From Alphaproteobacteria bacterium (lineage in GTDB: Bacteria; Pseudomonadota; Alphaproteobacteria; Rhodobacterales; Rhodobacteraceae), in assembly GCA_030424705.1 (NCBI GenBank), contig JAUHWJ010000051.1, positions 1 through 8,737 of the forward strand: a stretch of 8,737 bases of DNA. The letters are read 5' to 3'. The translations under genes and the position numbers were made by a program. Below are positions 1 through 6,688 of this stretch, in pieces. Position 1 is the first letter of the stretch; every line of letters begins with the position of its first letter. Under the pieces are notes generated by a model. It had not been told where the DNA came from. It did not search any database and was given only the letters and a program-made list of their open reading frames with translations.

Positions 1-1
1 T

Positions 2-574
2 TCAGCGCTTCACGACGGCGGGCAGGAGCGCCGTCGGGGTTTTCGATGCGTCGCACATGTCGTTGTCCGGCGGGCGGACGCCGAAGCGGAGGCCCGTTTC
101 GTCGAGCGCGAAGAGGTCGTGATCCTCCGCGCAGACGGAGACGGGCTTCCAGGAGGCGCAGCCCTTCTCCGAGATGTCGGTCTCCAGGTTAACGGTCAGC
201 GCGCAGTCTCCCATCCCCATCGCGGCGGCGAGCGCCGGATCCTCGGTGAGGAGAGTGACATGCTTCCAGTCTTCCGCGAAGACGGTCCGGAAGGCGCCGG
301 GGACGGCGGGGCTCTCCCCCTTCACGTCGTATCCGCCGCCGGTGCGGAACTGGAACGTGCGCAGCGTCATTTCGGGATCGAGCGCATGGGTGAAGGTCAG
401 GCTCCAGCGCCCGTCCCGGAAGACGAATTCGCGCCAGCCGAAGCCGCCATACCAGGACTCGGGCGCCTCGCTCTGCCAGGTGCCGGAGAGGGAGGCGAGC
501 GCCGCCTGCGGCGCCTCCGCCTCCGCCCCGCCCGCAAGGGCGAGAAGGGCGAGGGGGATGAGGGTTCGTTTCAT
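2..574 (-). CDS. Exported APCDD1-like (lipocalin-like) hypothetical protein
   Basis: This is a complete 190-residue protein. Residues 1-19 look like a Sec signal peptide: a Lys-Arg pair, a Leu/Ala-rich core, and an AEA cleavage motif before Glu20. The mature part has few hydrophobic stretches, so I expect a soluble periplasmic or secreted protein. Its body carries the pattern GTWQSE (31-36), WREFVF (47-52) and a W-x-L-x-FTHALDP segment (57-67), which resembles the APCDD1 (beta-barrel) domain seen in some bacterial exported proteins. Four cysteines (124, 139, 148, 174) in the second half could form two disulfides, consistent with export. The ATG start is supported by GGGAG six bases upstream. 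It lies 83 bases downstream of priA on the same strand and could be read from the priA transcript, but a hairpin sits in between. No enzyme motif is visible and the function is unknown. The family assignment rests on pattern resemblance and is tentative; the gene call itself is firm. Confidence 0.8.
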   Translation of the reverse strand: MKRTLIPLALLALAGGAEAEAPQAALASLSGTWQSEAPESWYGGFGWREFVFRDGRWSLTFTHALDPEMTLRTFQFRTGGGYDVKGESPAVPGAFRTVFAEDWKHVTLLTEDPALAAAMGMGDCALTVNLETDISEKGCASWKPVSVCAEDHDLFALDETGLRFGVRPPDNDMCDASKTPTALLPAVVKR

Positions 575-588
575 GATGGTCTCCCGTC

Positions 589-608
589 GGATCGGCGCGG
601 GCCGATCC
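589..608. repeat. Perfect 8-bp inverted repeat upstream of the exported-protein gene
   Basis: GGATCGGC (589-596) and GCCGATCC (601-608) are exact inverted copies around a 4-base loop. In the minus-strand transcript the hairpin ends 14 bases before the ATG at 574 and just short of the GGGAG ribosome binding site. No T-run follows on either strand, so it does not look like an intrinsic terminator. It could be a 5' mRNA structure or a dimeric protein-binding site. The structure is read directly; its role is inference. Confidence 0.55.
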
Positions 609-657
609 CGCGCTCACCCCCATGACGGGCGGGGAGGGGCGGATTTTTACAGGCGCC

Positions 658-2829
658 TCACAAAAAGCTCTGCGGGTCGATGTCGATGGCGAGGCGCACC
701 GCGGAGGGGATGCGGATGGAGGCGCGCCATTCGCGGAGCGCGGCCTGGAGCGGCGCGCCCTTCGGCGCCTTCACAAGCAGCCGGACGCGCGCCCTGCCCC
801 TGATCCGCGCAATGGGCGCCGGCGCAGGGCCGAAGAGCTCCGCCCCCGCCGCGCGAAGGGGCGCATCGGCGCGCGCGAGCGCGTTGGCGGCGGCGAAGAC
901 CTGCGCCTCGTCCCGCCCCGAGAGGATCACGCCCGCCATGCGCCCGAAGGGCGGCGCGCCGGCGGCGAGGCGCTCCGCCGCCAGCGCCTGCAGAAAGCCC
1001 TCCGAATCGCCGGAAACGAGCGCCCGCATCACGGCGTGCTCCGGCGCGGCCGTCTGCACCAGCGCGAGGCCCGGCTTCTCCCTCCGCCCGGCGCGCCCGG
1101 CGACCTGGCTGACGAGCTGGAACGTCCGCTCCGCGGCCCTGAGGTCCCCGCCCTTCAGGCCAAGATCGGCGTCGATCACGCCGACGAGGGTGAGGAGCGG
1201 GAAGTCATGCCCCTTGGCGACGATCTGCGTCCCGATCACCAGATCGGCCCCGCCGCGCCCGATCCGCTCGATCTCCGCCCGGAGCGCGCTCGCCGCGATG
1301 TCGGAGGAAAGGATGGCGATCCGCGCCTGCGGGAACAGCGCCGCGGCCTCCTCCGCCAGCCGTTCCACGCCGGGTCCGATGGCGGCGAGCCGGTCCTCCC
1401 GCCCGCAGGAGGGGCAGGCCTTCGGGATCGGCGCCTCATGCCCGCATTGATGGCAGAGGAGCCGGGCGCGGTAGCGATGCTCCACCATCCGCGCGTCGCA
1501 ATGCGGGCAGTCGAAGACATGGCCGCAGGCGCGGCAGAGCGTCTGGGGCGCGTAGCCCCGGCGGTTGAGAAAAAGGAGCGCCTGCTCCCCCGCCGCGATG
1601 CGTTGCGCCACGGCGCGGGCGAGGCTGGGGGCGATCCAGCGCCCGGGGGGAGGTCCCTCTTCCCTGATGTCGATCAGCCGCATGACGGGGGGCTCCGCCG
1701 CGCCAAACCGCTCCGGCAGGTCCAGCCGCGCATATTTCCCGGCGGCGGCGTTGGCCCAGGTCTCCAGCGAGGGCGTGGCGGAGGCGAGGACGACCGTCGC
1801 GCGGGAAAGCGAGGCGCGGAGCACCGCCATGTCCCGCGCATTGTAGAGCGCGCCGTCCTCTTGCTTGTAGGAGCCGTCATGCTCCTCATCCACCACGATG
1901 AGGCCTGGGTCGGCGAAGGGAAGGAAGAGCGCGGAGCGGGCGCCGACGACGAGCCGCGCCTCCCCCCGCGCCGCGCCGACCCAGACGCGTCGCCGCTCGG
2001 CCCCCGTCACGCCGGAATGCCATTCCGCGGGCCGGGCGCCGAACCGGGCCTCCACCCGCGCGATGAAGGCGGCGGTGAGCGCGATCTCGGGCAGGAGGAT
2101 CAGCGCCTGCCGTCCGGCTTCGAGACAGGCGGCGACGGCTTCGAGATAGACCTCCGTCTTGCCGGAGCCCGTCACGCCGTTGAGGAGGAAGGGCCGGAAA
2201 GCTCGCGCCCGCGCCGCCTCCGCGAGCGCCGCCGCGGCCGCGCCCTGCGCGGGCGAGAGCGCAGGCGCGCTTTCGAGCCTCAGCGGCGCGAAGGGCCGCG
2301 CGCCGGGCCGCCGCTCCTCGACGAGCGCGCCCGCCTCCGCGAGGCCCTTCACCACCGAGCCGGAGACGCCGGCGAAGGCGGAAAGCTCCGCCGCACTCAT
2401 CGCGACGCCGGCCTCGGCCAGCGCCTCCAGCACCCGCTTCCGCGCGGGCGTCAGGCGCTCGGGCGGCGGGCCAGGTCGCCAGTAGCTGCGCATCGGCGGC
2501 TCCCGGTCGAGATCCGGCGCCCGCGTCGCGAGGCGGAGCATCGCGCCGAGCGGGGTGAGCGTATAGTCGGCCGCGCGGGCGAGGAAATCCCGGAAGGGCG
2601 CGGGGGCGGGCGGCAGGTCCAGCGCGCGGTGCACGGGCTTCAGCTTTCCCGGCGCGGCGTCCCCCTCCCCCGGCCCCCAGACGCAGCCGATCACCCGGTT
2701 CGGACCCACCTCCACCTCCACGAAGGCGCCGGGGGGGAGCTCCATTCCCGGCGGCGCGAGATAGTCATAGGCGCGGTCCACCGGCAGCGGGGTCAGGACC
2801 GAGACGAGGGATCCCCCGGCCTCGCTCAC
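658..2829 (-). CDS. priA: Primosomal protein N' (replication restart helicase PriA)
   Basis: PriA is a superfamily 2 3'-5' DNA helicase that recognises abandoned replication forks and reloads the replisome. The 723-residue length fits the family. Visible parts in order: an N-terminal 3'-end DNA-binding domain (about 1-105, with [10 protein letters not shown] near 15-24); a winged-helix region (about 125-180); Walker A GVTGSGKT (218-225); Walker B DEEH (314-317); the SAT-type motif ASATPS (349-354); a zinc insertion with eight cysteines (432, 435, 441, 444, 459, 462, 472, 475); motif [13 protein letters not shown] (533-544); and motif [10 protein letters not shown] (575-582). All catalytic and metal-binding residues appear intact. 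The start is GTG at 2827-2829 with GGGGA five bases upstream. It places the family's N-terminal motif right at the beginning, and no upstream extension is needed. The gene is divergent from tal, 105 bases away, and is followed on its own strand by the small exported-protein gene. Confidence 0.97.
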   Translation of the reverse strand: MSEAGGSLVSVLTPLPVDRAYDYLAPPGMELPPGAFVEVEVGPNRVIGCVWGPGEGDAAPGKLKPVHRALDLPPAPAPFRDFLARAADYTLTPLGAMLRLATRAPDLDREPPMRSYWRPGPPPERLTPARKRVLEALAEAGVAMSAAELSAFAGVSGSVVKGLAEAGALVEERRPGARPFAPLRLESAPALSPAQGAAAAALAEAARARAFRPFLLNGVTGSGKTEVYLEAVAACLEAGRQALILLPEIALTAAFIARVEARFGARPAEWHSGVTGAERRRVWVGAARGEARLVVGARSALFLPFADPGLIVVDEEHDGSYKQEDGALYNARDMAVLRASLSRATVVLASATPSLETWANAAAGKYARLDLPERFGAAEPPVMRLIDIREEGPPPGRWIAPSLARAVAQRIAAGEQALLFLNRRGYAPQTLCRACGHVFDCPHCDARMVEHRYRARLLCHQCGHEAPIPKACPSCGREDRLAAIGPGVERLAEEAAALFPQARIAILSSDIAASALRAEIERIGRGGADLVIGTQIVAKGHDFPLLTLVGVIDADLGLKGGDLRAAERTFQLVSQVAGRAGRREKPGLALVQTAAPEHAVMRALVSGDSEGFLQALAAERLAAGAPPFGRMAGVILSGRDEAQVFAAANALARADAPLRAAGAELFGPAPAPIARIRGRARVRLLVKAPKGAPLQAALREWRASIRIPSAVRLAIDIDPQSFL

Positions 2830-2934
2830 GGAATTCCCCGTGGCGGCGGGGCGCCCGCTCCGCTATGCTTGCGCGCGACAGGCAGGCCCCGAAGCCGCGG
2901 CAGGCGGCGGGGGCGGAGAGCGGAAGGACAGCGC
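2830..2934. promoter_or_regulatory. Divergent intergenic region between priA and tal
   Basis: These 105 bases must hold the start signals for both priA (leftward) and the tal cluster (rightward). On the plus strand TATGCT (2864-2869) is a possible -10 element, but no good -35 stands 16-18 bases before it. GGAAGGA lies six bases before the tal ATG as a good ribosome binding site. Minor palindromes (GGAATTCC at 2830-2837, GGGCGCCC at 2849-2856) may be chance in such GC-rich DNA. That a promoter exists here is inferred from the divergent layout; its exact position is uncertain. Confidence 0.4.
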
Positions 2935-3591
2935 ATGAAATTCTTCGTGGACACCGCGGAGATCGAGGAGATTCGCGCCCTCGCCGAGACCGGGATGGTC
3001 GACGGCGTGACGACGAACCCCTCGCTCATCATGAAATCCGGGCGGAACATCCTCGAGGTGACGAAGGAAATCTGCGACCTCGTGCCGGGCCCGGTGAGCG
3101 CCGAGACGGTGGCGACGGATGCGGAGGGCATGATCGCGGAGGGCCGCAAGCTCGCCGCCATCGCGCCCAACATCGCCGTGAAGGTGCCGCTGACCTGGGA
3201 GGGGCTGAAGGCCTGCAAGGCGCTGACGGACGAGGGGCGGATGGTCAACGTCACGCTCTGCTTCTCCGCCAATCAGGCGCTTCTGGCCGCGAAGGCGGGG
3301 GCGACCTTCATCTCCCCCTTCATCGGGCGGCTGGACGATATCGGCATGGACGGCATGGAGCTCATCCAGGAGATTCGCCAGATCTACGACAATTACCACT
3401 TCTCCACCGAGATCCTCGCCGCGTCCATCCGCACGGTGAACCATGTGAAGGCGGCGGCGCTGATCGGCGCCGACGTCATCACCGCGCCGCCCGCCGTCAT
3501 CAAGGCGCTGGCGTCGCATCCGCTGACGGACAAGGGGCTCGACGCCTTCCTCAAGGACTGGGCCAAGACGGGCCAGACGATCCTTGGCTGA
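2935..3591 (+). CDS. tal: Small-type transaldolase / fructose-6-phosphate aldolase family (Tal/Fsa)
   Basis: This is a class I, Schiff-base-forming aldolase of 218 residues, the usual size for the short (subfamily 3B) transaldolase/FSA group. It should act in the cytoplasm in the non-oxidative pentose phosphate pathway. The first signature [10 protein letters not shown] is at 23-32. The Schiff-base lysine is K83 in AVKVPLT, and SPFIGRLDD is at 127-135. Phe129 occupies the place where E. coli FsaA has Tyr131 and TalB has Phe178. From known mutant work on that position, Phe favours transaldolase over fructose-6-phosphate aldolase activity, so the common database name 'Fsa' is probably wrong in function. 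The ATG start has GGAAGGA six bases upstream. It is the first gene of an overlapping cluster; its last eight bases overlap the DUF484 gene. Family assignment is very sure, substrate choice less so. Confidence 0.95.
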   Translation: MKFFVDTAEIEEIRALAETGMVDGVTTNPSLIMKSGRNILEVTKEICDLVPGPVSAETVATDAEGMIAEGRKLAAIAPNIAVKVPLTWEGLKACKALTDEGRMVNVTLCFSANQALLAAKAGATFISPFIGRLDDIGMDGMELIQEIRQIYDNYHFSTEILAASIRTVNHVKAAALIGADVITAPPAVIKALASHPLTDKGLDAFLKDWAKTGQTILG

Positions 3592-4306
3592 GCCGCTGGA
3601 GAAACCGGGGCGCGACCTCCGGGCCGAAATCCTCGCCGATCCCGCCGTGGTGCTGGAGGATCGGGCCGTGATGCAGGCGTTGATCGAGGCAAACGCGCCG
3701 CCGGGCGGGCGCAAGGTCGTCGATCTCCGCGGCGCGCTCGTCTCCCGGCTCGAGGCGCGGCTTGACAAGCTGGAGACGACGCATCGCTCCGTCATCGCCG
3801 CGGCCTATGAGAATGTGGCCGGCGCGGCGCAGATCCAGCGCGCCGTGCTGCTGTTGCTCGAGCAGAACCGCTTCGTCGACTTTCTCCGCGCGCTGACGGT
3901 GGAGACGCCGGACATGGTGGCGGTGGACCTCGCGCGGCTCTGCATCGAGACGGACGAGGCGGAGCCCGGCCCGGCGCCGGGGCTGACCGGGGAACTGGGC
4001 GAGGCTCTTGTGATCCTGCCGCCTGGCGGCGTCTCCGCCTATCTCGCGCTCGGGCCGGGAGCCGGCAGGCGCGTCGCGCTCCGGACGGCGACGGCGGAGG
4101 CGGAGGCGGTGTTCGGCGACGCCGCCGGGGCGATCCGCTCGGAAGCGCTGGCGCCGCTCGACCTCGGAGAGGGGCGGCGCGGCCTCCTCGTCTTCGGGGC
4201 GGAGGACCCGCGGCGCTTCACACCGGACCAGGGGACTGACCTCCTCGAATTCTTCAGCGGCGTGGTGGAGCGGGCGCTCCGCCGCTGGCTCGCGCCGGAC
4301 GCATGA
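3584..4306 (+). CDS. DUF484 family protein
   Basis: This 240-residue protein matches the DUF484 pattern. The N-terminal half is helical, with [15 protein letters not shown] (16-30), [16 protein letters not shown] (45-60) and a Glu/Leu/Ala-rich likely coiled coil to about residue 95. The C-terminal half (about 135-238) is beta-rich, GAF-like by family description, and ends with the motif [13 protein letters not shown] (200-212) and a final helix. The biochemical role of DUF484 is not established. Its repeated presence beside xerC, as here, suggests a link to chromosome processing, but that is inference. The start is taken as TTG at 3584, overlapping tal by eight bases: no ATG occurs before Met30, and starting later would remove the conserved N-terminal segment. 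Only a weak ribosome binding site is visible, so translation may depend on ribosomes finishing tal. A GTG at 3647 or 3650 is the main alternative start. The stop overlaps the xerC ATG (ATGA). Confidence 0.88.
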   Translation: MAEPLEKPGRDLRAEILADPAVVLEDRAVMQALIEANAPPGGRKVVDLRGALVSRLEARLDKLETTHRSVIAAAYENVAGAAQIQRAVLLLLEQNRFVDFLRALTVETPDMVAVDLARLCIETDEAEPGPAPGLTGELGEALVILPPGGVSAYLALGPGAGRRVALRTATAEAEAVFGDAAGAIRSEALAPLDLGEGRRGLLVFGAEDPRRFTPDQGTDLLEFFSGVVERALRRWLAPDA

Positions 4307-5223
4307 CCGGGGGGGAGGCCGGCGCGCTCCTCGCCCGCTTCCTCGGGGGCATGGCGGGCGCGAAGGCGGCCTCCCCGCACACGATCGACGCCTACCGGCG
4401 GGATGTGGGACGCTATCTCGACTTCATGACCCTCCACCGGGGCGAGGCGGCGGGGCGGAAGGCGCTCGCCGGGATCACGCCGCGGGAGATGCGGGCCTGG
4501 CAGGCGCATCTTCTCGACGAAGGGCTCTCGCCCCGCTCCGCCGCGCGCGCGCTCTCGGCCGTCAAGTCCTTCCACCGCTGGCTCGGCGAGGCGGAAGGGG
4601 CGGAGGCAGCGGCGCCGCTCGCCGCCCGCGCGCCGAAGACGCCGAAGCGCCTGCCCCGGCCCGTTTCCGCCGAGGCCGCCCGCGCCCTGATCGACCATGC
4701 CGCCGCCGGGCATCGAGAGCCGTGGATCGCGGCGCGGGACGCGGCGCTCCTTACGCTCCTCTGGGGCGCCGGGCTCCGTATTTCCGAGGCGCTGGCGCTG
4801 AACCGGCGGGACGCGCCGCTGCCGGAGACGCTGCGGATCTTCGGCAAGGGCGGCAAGCCGCGGATCGTGCCCGTCCTTTCCGCCGCGCGCGCGGCGGTGG
4901 ACGAATATCTCCGGCTGCTGCCGATGGCGCCGGGGCCGGACTCGCCACTCTTCCTCGGCGCGCGGGGCGGGCGGCTCGACCCGTCGCTGGCGCAGAAGGC
5001 TATGGCGACGGCGCGCGCCGCGCTCGGCCTGCCCGCGACGGCGACGCCGCATGCGCTCCGCCATTCCTTCGCGACGCATCTCCTTTCGGCCGGTGGCGAT
5101 CTCCGCTCGATTCAGGCGCTGCTCGGCCACGCCTCGCTCTCCACCACGCAGGTCTATACCGGGGTGGACGAGGCGCGGCTGATGGCGGCCTACGAGGCGG
5201 CGCATCCGCGCGGCGGCGCATGA
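4303..5223 (+). CDS. xerC: Tyrosine recombinase XerC
   Basis: XerC, with its partner XerD, resolves chromosome dimers at the dif site during division under FtsK control. The protein has 306 residues, normal for the family. An N-terminal SAM-like DNA-binding domain covers about 5-95 (SPHTIDAYRRDVGRYLDF at 24-41). The catalytic domain follows from about 115 with every active-site residue present: R159 (GAGLRISEAL), K182 (GKGGK), H250 and R253 (HALRHSFATHLL), H276 (LLGHASLS) and nucleophile Y285 (TQVYT). Nothing suggests a phage or integron integrase: length, lack of insertions and housekeeping neighbours all favour Xer. XerC rather than XerD is favoured by the DUF484 neighbour; XerD cannot be excluded from motifs alone. 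The ATG at 4303 overlaps the DUF484 stop and the TGA overlaps the next gene's ATG, so translation is probably coupled on both sides. Confidence 0.93.
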   Translation: MTGGEAGALLARFLGGMAGAKAASPHTIDAYRRDVGRYLDFMTLHRGEAAGRKALAGITPREMRAWQAHLLDEGLSPRSAARALSAVKSFHRWLGEAEGAEAAAPLAARAPKTPKRLPRPVSAEAARALIDHAAAGHREPWIAARDAALLTLLWGAGLRISEALALNRRDAPLPETLRIFGKGGKPRIVPVLSAARAAVDEYLRLLPMAPGPDSPLFLGARGGRLDPSLAQKAMATARAALGLPATATPHALRHSFATHLLSAGGDLRSIQALLGHASLSTTQVYTGVDEARLMAAYEAAHPRGGA

Positions 5224-5651
5224 CCGCGCCGCTGGACGAGACGGACCGGCGGCTCCTCGCCGCGCTCCGCGCGGACGGGCGCGCCTCCGTCGCCGCGCTC
5301 TCGGCCGCGCTCGGCCTCGCACGCGGGACAGTTCGGGCGCGGATCGAGGCGATGAAGGCGCGCGGCGTGATCCGCCGCTTCACGGTGGAGACGGATGCGG
5401 AGGAGGGGCCGGCGATCCGCGCCGTGATGTCGATCGAGCTGAAGGGCTCGATGACGCGCTCCGTCATCTCCGCACTCTCCCGGATGCCGGAGATCACGGC
5501 GCTCCACACCACGAACGGGGCGTGGGACCTCGTGGCGGAGATTCGCGTCGCCTCGCTCCCGGAATTCGACCGGGTGCTGCGGGAGGTGCGGGCGGCGCCC
5601 GGCGTCTCGAACAGCCAGACGAGCCTGCTGCTGGACAGGATCCGAGGCTAG
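5220..5651 (+). CDS. Lrp/AsnC family transcriptional regulator
   Basis: This is a 143-residue regulator of the feast/famine (Lrp/AsnC) class, which normally binds DNA as dimers or octamers and senses amino acids. The N-terminal winged helix-turn-helix begins with LDETDRRLLAALRADGR (5-21) and has its recognition region near LGLARGTVRARIEAMKARG (31-49). The RAM ligand-binding domain runs from about 66 to 143, with the typical TTNGAWDLVAEI turn at 98-109 (Gly100, Asp103). Length is slightly short but complete. The ATG at 5220 overlaps the xerC stop in an ATGA; the frame is open further upstream, but that part is antigenic noise in the xerC frame and lacks homology features, and the Lrp start motif falls right after this ATG. 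There is no clear ribosome binding site, suggesting coupling to xerC. It lies 122 bases before arginase and ocd on the same strand, so control of arginine/ornithine catabolism is the natural hypothesis. The effector is unknown. Confidence 0.92.
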   Translation: MTAPLDETDRRLLAALRADGRASVAALSAALGLARGTVRARIEAMKARGVIRRFTVETDAEEGPAIRAVMSIELKGSMTRSVISALSRMPEITALHTTNGAWDLVAEIRVASLPEFDRVLREVRAAPGVSNSQTSLLLDRIRG

Positions 5652-5656
5652 CTCGC

Positions 5657-5690
5657 CGTTTCGGGCAATTTACCGCTCGTTTCGATCAAT
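5657..5690 (+). repeat. Direct repeat CGTTTCGnnCAAT, 21-base period
   Basis: The 13-base motif CGTTTCGGGCAAT (5657-5669) recurs as CGTTTCGATCAAT (5678-5690); eleven of thirteen bases are the same. The copies start exactly 21 bases apart, two turns of B-DNA, so a protein would meet both on the same helix face. They lie about 65-100 bases upstream of the proposed transcription start, a usual place for activator sites. That the Lrp/AsnC regulator binds here is inference. Confidence 0.45.
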
Positions 5691-5719
5691 GAACGCGGCG
5701 GATCGGCCGAAATTCCGGC
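5662..5719. promoter_or_regulatory. Two AATT-centred imperfect palindromes, possible Lrp/AsnC boxes
   Basis: At 5662-5675 the sequence reads CGG-2-AATT-2-CCG, and at 5706-5719 it reads GCC-2-AATT-2-GGC, each symmetrical apart from the bases next to the centre. Their centres are 44 bases apart, close to four helical turns, and the second abuts the possible -35 element. Lrp/AsnC boxes are typically palindromes with an A/T core, so these fit the class, although the half-sites are not the same as each other. They may be chance. Confidence 0.3.
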
Positions 5720-5732
5720 TTCAGATCGGCCG
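5701..5732 (+). repeat. Direct repeat GATCGGCCG, 23-base period
   Basis: Exact nine-base copies GATCGGCCG occur at 5701-5709 and 5724-5732. Each contains the palindrome CGGCCG. They flank the second AATT-centred palindrome and overlap the proposed -35 region, so a bound protein could block the promoter. GATCGGC-type words are common in this GC-rich DNA, so chance is possible. Confidence 0.3.
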
Positions 5733-5773
5733 GTCCGCATTTCTATCTTTCGGGCGAACAGTGGAGACCGACG

Positions 5774-6688
5774 ATGACCGACATCGCCCTGATCGGCGTT
5801 CCGACCCATGCGGGCGCGGCGCAGCCCGGATGCCAGATGGGGCCGGAGGCCTATCGCGTCGCCGGCCTCGCGGAGACGCTTGCCGCGCTGGGGCACAGCG
5901 TGGAGGACCGGGGCGACATCAGGCCGGCGCCGGCGCCCGCGCGGGCTCATGGAAACCCCGCCGTCCGGAACCTCGCCGCCGTCTCTTCCTGGACCGCCTC
6001 GATCCATGAGGCGGGGCGGGCGGAACCGGGCTTCCCGATCTTCCTCGGCGGTGATCACAGCCTTGCGGCCGGAACAGTCCCCGCCATGGCGGCGCGGGCG
6101 GAAGCCGAGGGGCGGCCCCTCTTCGTCCTGTGGCTGGATGCGCATCCGGACCTCCACACGCCGGAGACGACGGAGAGCGGCAACCTGCACGGCGCCCCGA
6201 TGGCTTACGCCACCGGCGCCGAAGGCTTCGCCGACTTTCCGCCGCTCCCGGCGCGGGTCGAACCCGCGAATGTTCTTATGATGGGGCTCCGGTCCGTGGA
6301 TCGGGCGGAGAACGCGCGTATCGCCGAGGCAGGGTTCGAGGTGCGGGACATGCGGGCCATCGACGAACACGGGATCGCCGCGCCGCTCCGGACCTTCCTC
6401 GCACGCGTGGCCGCGGCCGAGGGGCGGCTGCATGTCAGCCTCGACGTCGATTTCCTCGACCCCGGCATCGCCCCCGCCGTCGGCACCACAGTTCCGGGCG
6501 GGGCGACCTTCCGGGAGGCGCATCTGATCATGGAGATGGTGCATGACAGCGGCCTCGCCTCCTCGCTCGACCTCGTGGAACTGAACCCGTTTCTGGACGA
6601 GCGCGGAAAGACCGCGCGGCTGATGGTCGATCTCGCCGCCTCGCTGATGGGGCGGAAAGTGCTGGACCGGATGACGAGGAGCTTCTGA
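5774..6688 (+). CDS. rocF: Arginase
   Basis: Arginase is a cytoplasmic binuclear manganese enzyme that hydrolyses L-arginine to L-ornithine and urea. The 304-residue length is typical. The metal ligands are all present: H95 in GGDHS (92-96), D122, H124 and D126 in DAHPD (122-126), and D224 and D226 in SLDVDFLDP (222-230). H139 in SGNLHG (135-140) matches the proton-shuttling His141 of rat arginase, D176 (GLRSVD) the residue reading the substrate amino group, and E269 in VELNPF the guanidinium-binding Glu277. This set favours arginase over agmatinase or formiminoglutamase. One substrate-loop position differs: rat Asn130 is His128 here, which I recall being normal in related alphaproteobacterial arginases. 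The ATG start has GGAG seven bases upstream. The stop shares one base with the ocd start, so the two enzymes are made together and ornithine passes to the next step. The upstream Lrp/AsnC gene is the likely regulator. 'arcA' is an alternative symbol in rhizobial nomenclature. Confidence 0.95.
   Translation: MTDIALIGVPTHAGAAQPGCQMGPEAYRVAGLAETLAALGHSVEDRGDIRPAPAPARAHGNPAVRNLAAVSSWTASIHEAGRAEPGFPIFLGGDHSLAAGTVPAMAARAEAEGRPLFVLWLDAHPDLHTPETTESGNLHGAPMAYATGAEGFADFPPLPARVEPANVLMMGLRSVDRAENARIAEAGFEVRDMRAIDEHGIAAPLRTFLARVAAAEGRLHVSLDVDFLDPGIAPAVGTTVPGGATFREAHLIMEMVHDSGLASSLDLVELNPFLDERGKTARLMVDLAASLMGRKVLDRMTRSF

Larger units (their letters stand above)
5652..5773 (+). promoter_or_regulatory. rocF: Likely promoter/operator region of the arginase-ocd operon
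   Basis: This 122-base gap is visibly richer in A and T than the coding DNA around it. A possible sigma-70 promoter is TTCAGA (5720-5725), an 18-base spacer, and TATCTT (5744-5749), each matching four of six consensus bases. GGAG (5763-5766) lies seven bases before the arginase ATG. Upstream are spaced direct repeats and AATT-centred palindromes, listed separately, that could bind the adjacent Lrp/AsnC regulator. I see no terminator hairpin after the regulator gene, so read-through from the upstream cluster is possible. Promoter elements are weak matches. Confidence 0.4.

Noticed and set aside
622..2934. Very long open frame on the plus strand opposite priA, in frame with tal
   Set aside because: It is rich in Arg, Gly and Pro with no recognisable domain, runs antisense to a clear priA, and reflects the scarcity of stop codons in GC-rich DNA. 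The tal start at 2935 has a good ribosome binding site and matches the family's N-terminus.
4722..5219. Upstream extension of the Lrp/AsnC reading frame into xerC
   Set aside because: The extension is out of frame with xerC, has no Lrp homology, and the canonical Lrp N-terminus begins just after the ATG at 5220.
4303..5223. Phage or integrative-element integrase with an attachment site
   Set aside because: Length, intact Xer-type motifs and a housekeeping setting point to chromosomal XerC; there is no tRNA, att-like repeat or cargo gene nearby.
4039..5322. Long minus-strand open frame (427 codons) opposite DUF484 and xerC
   Set aside because: Arg/Ala/Pro-rich composition, no motif, and antisense to xerC with all catalytic residues intact.
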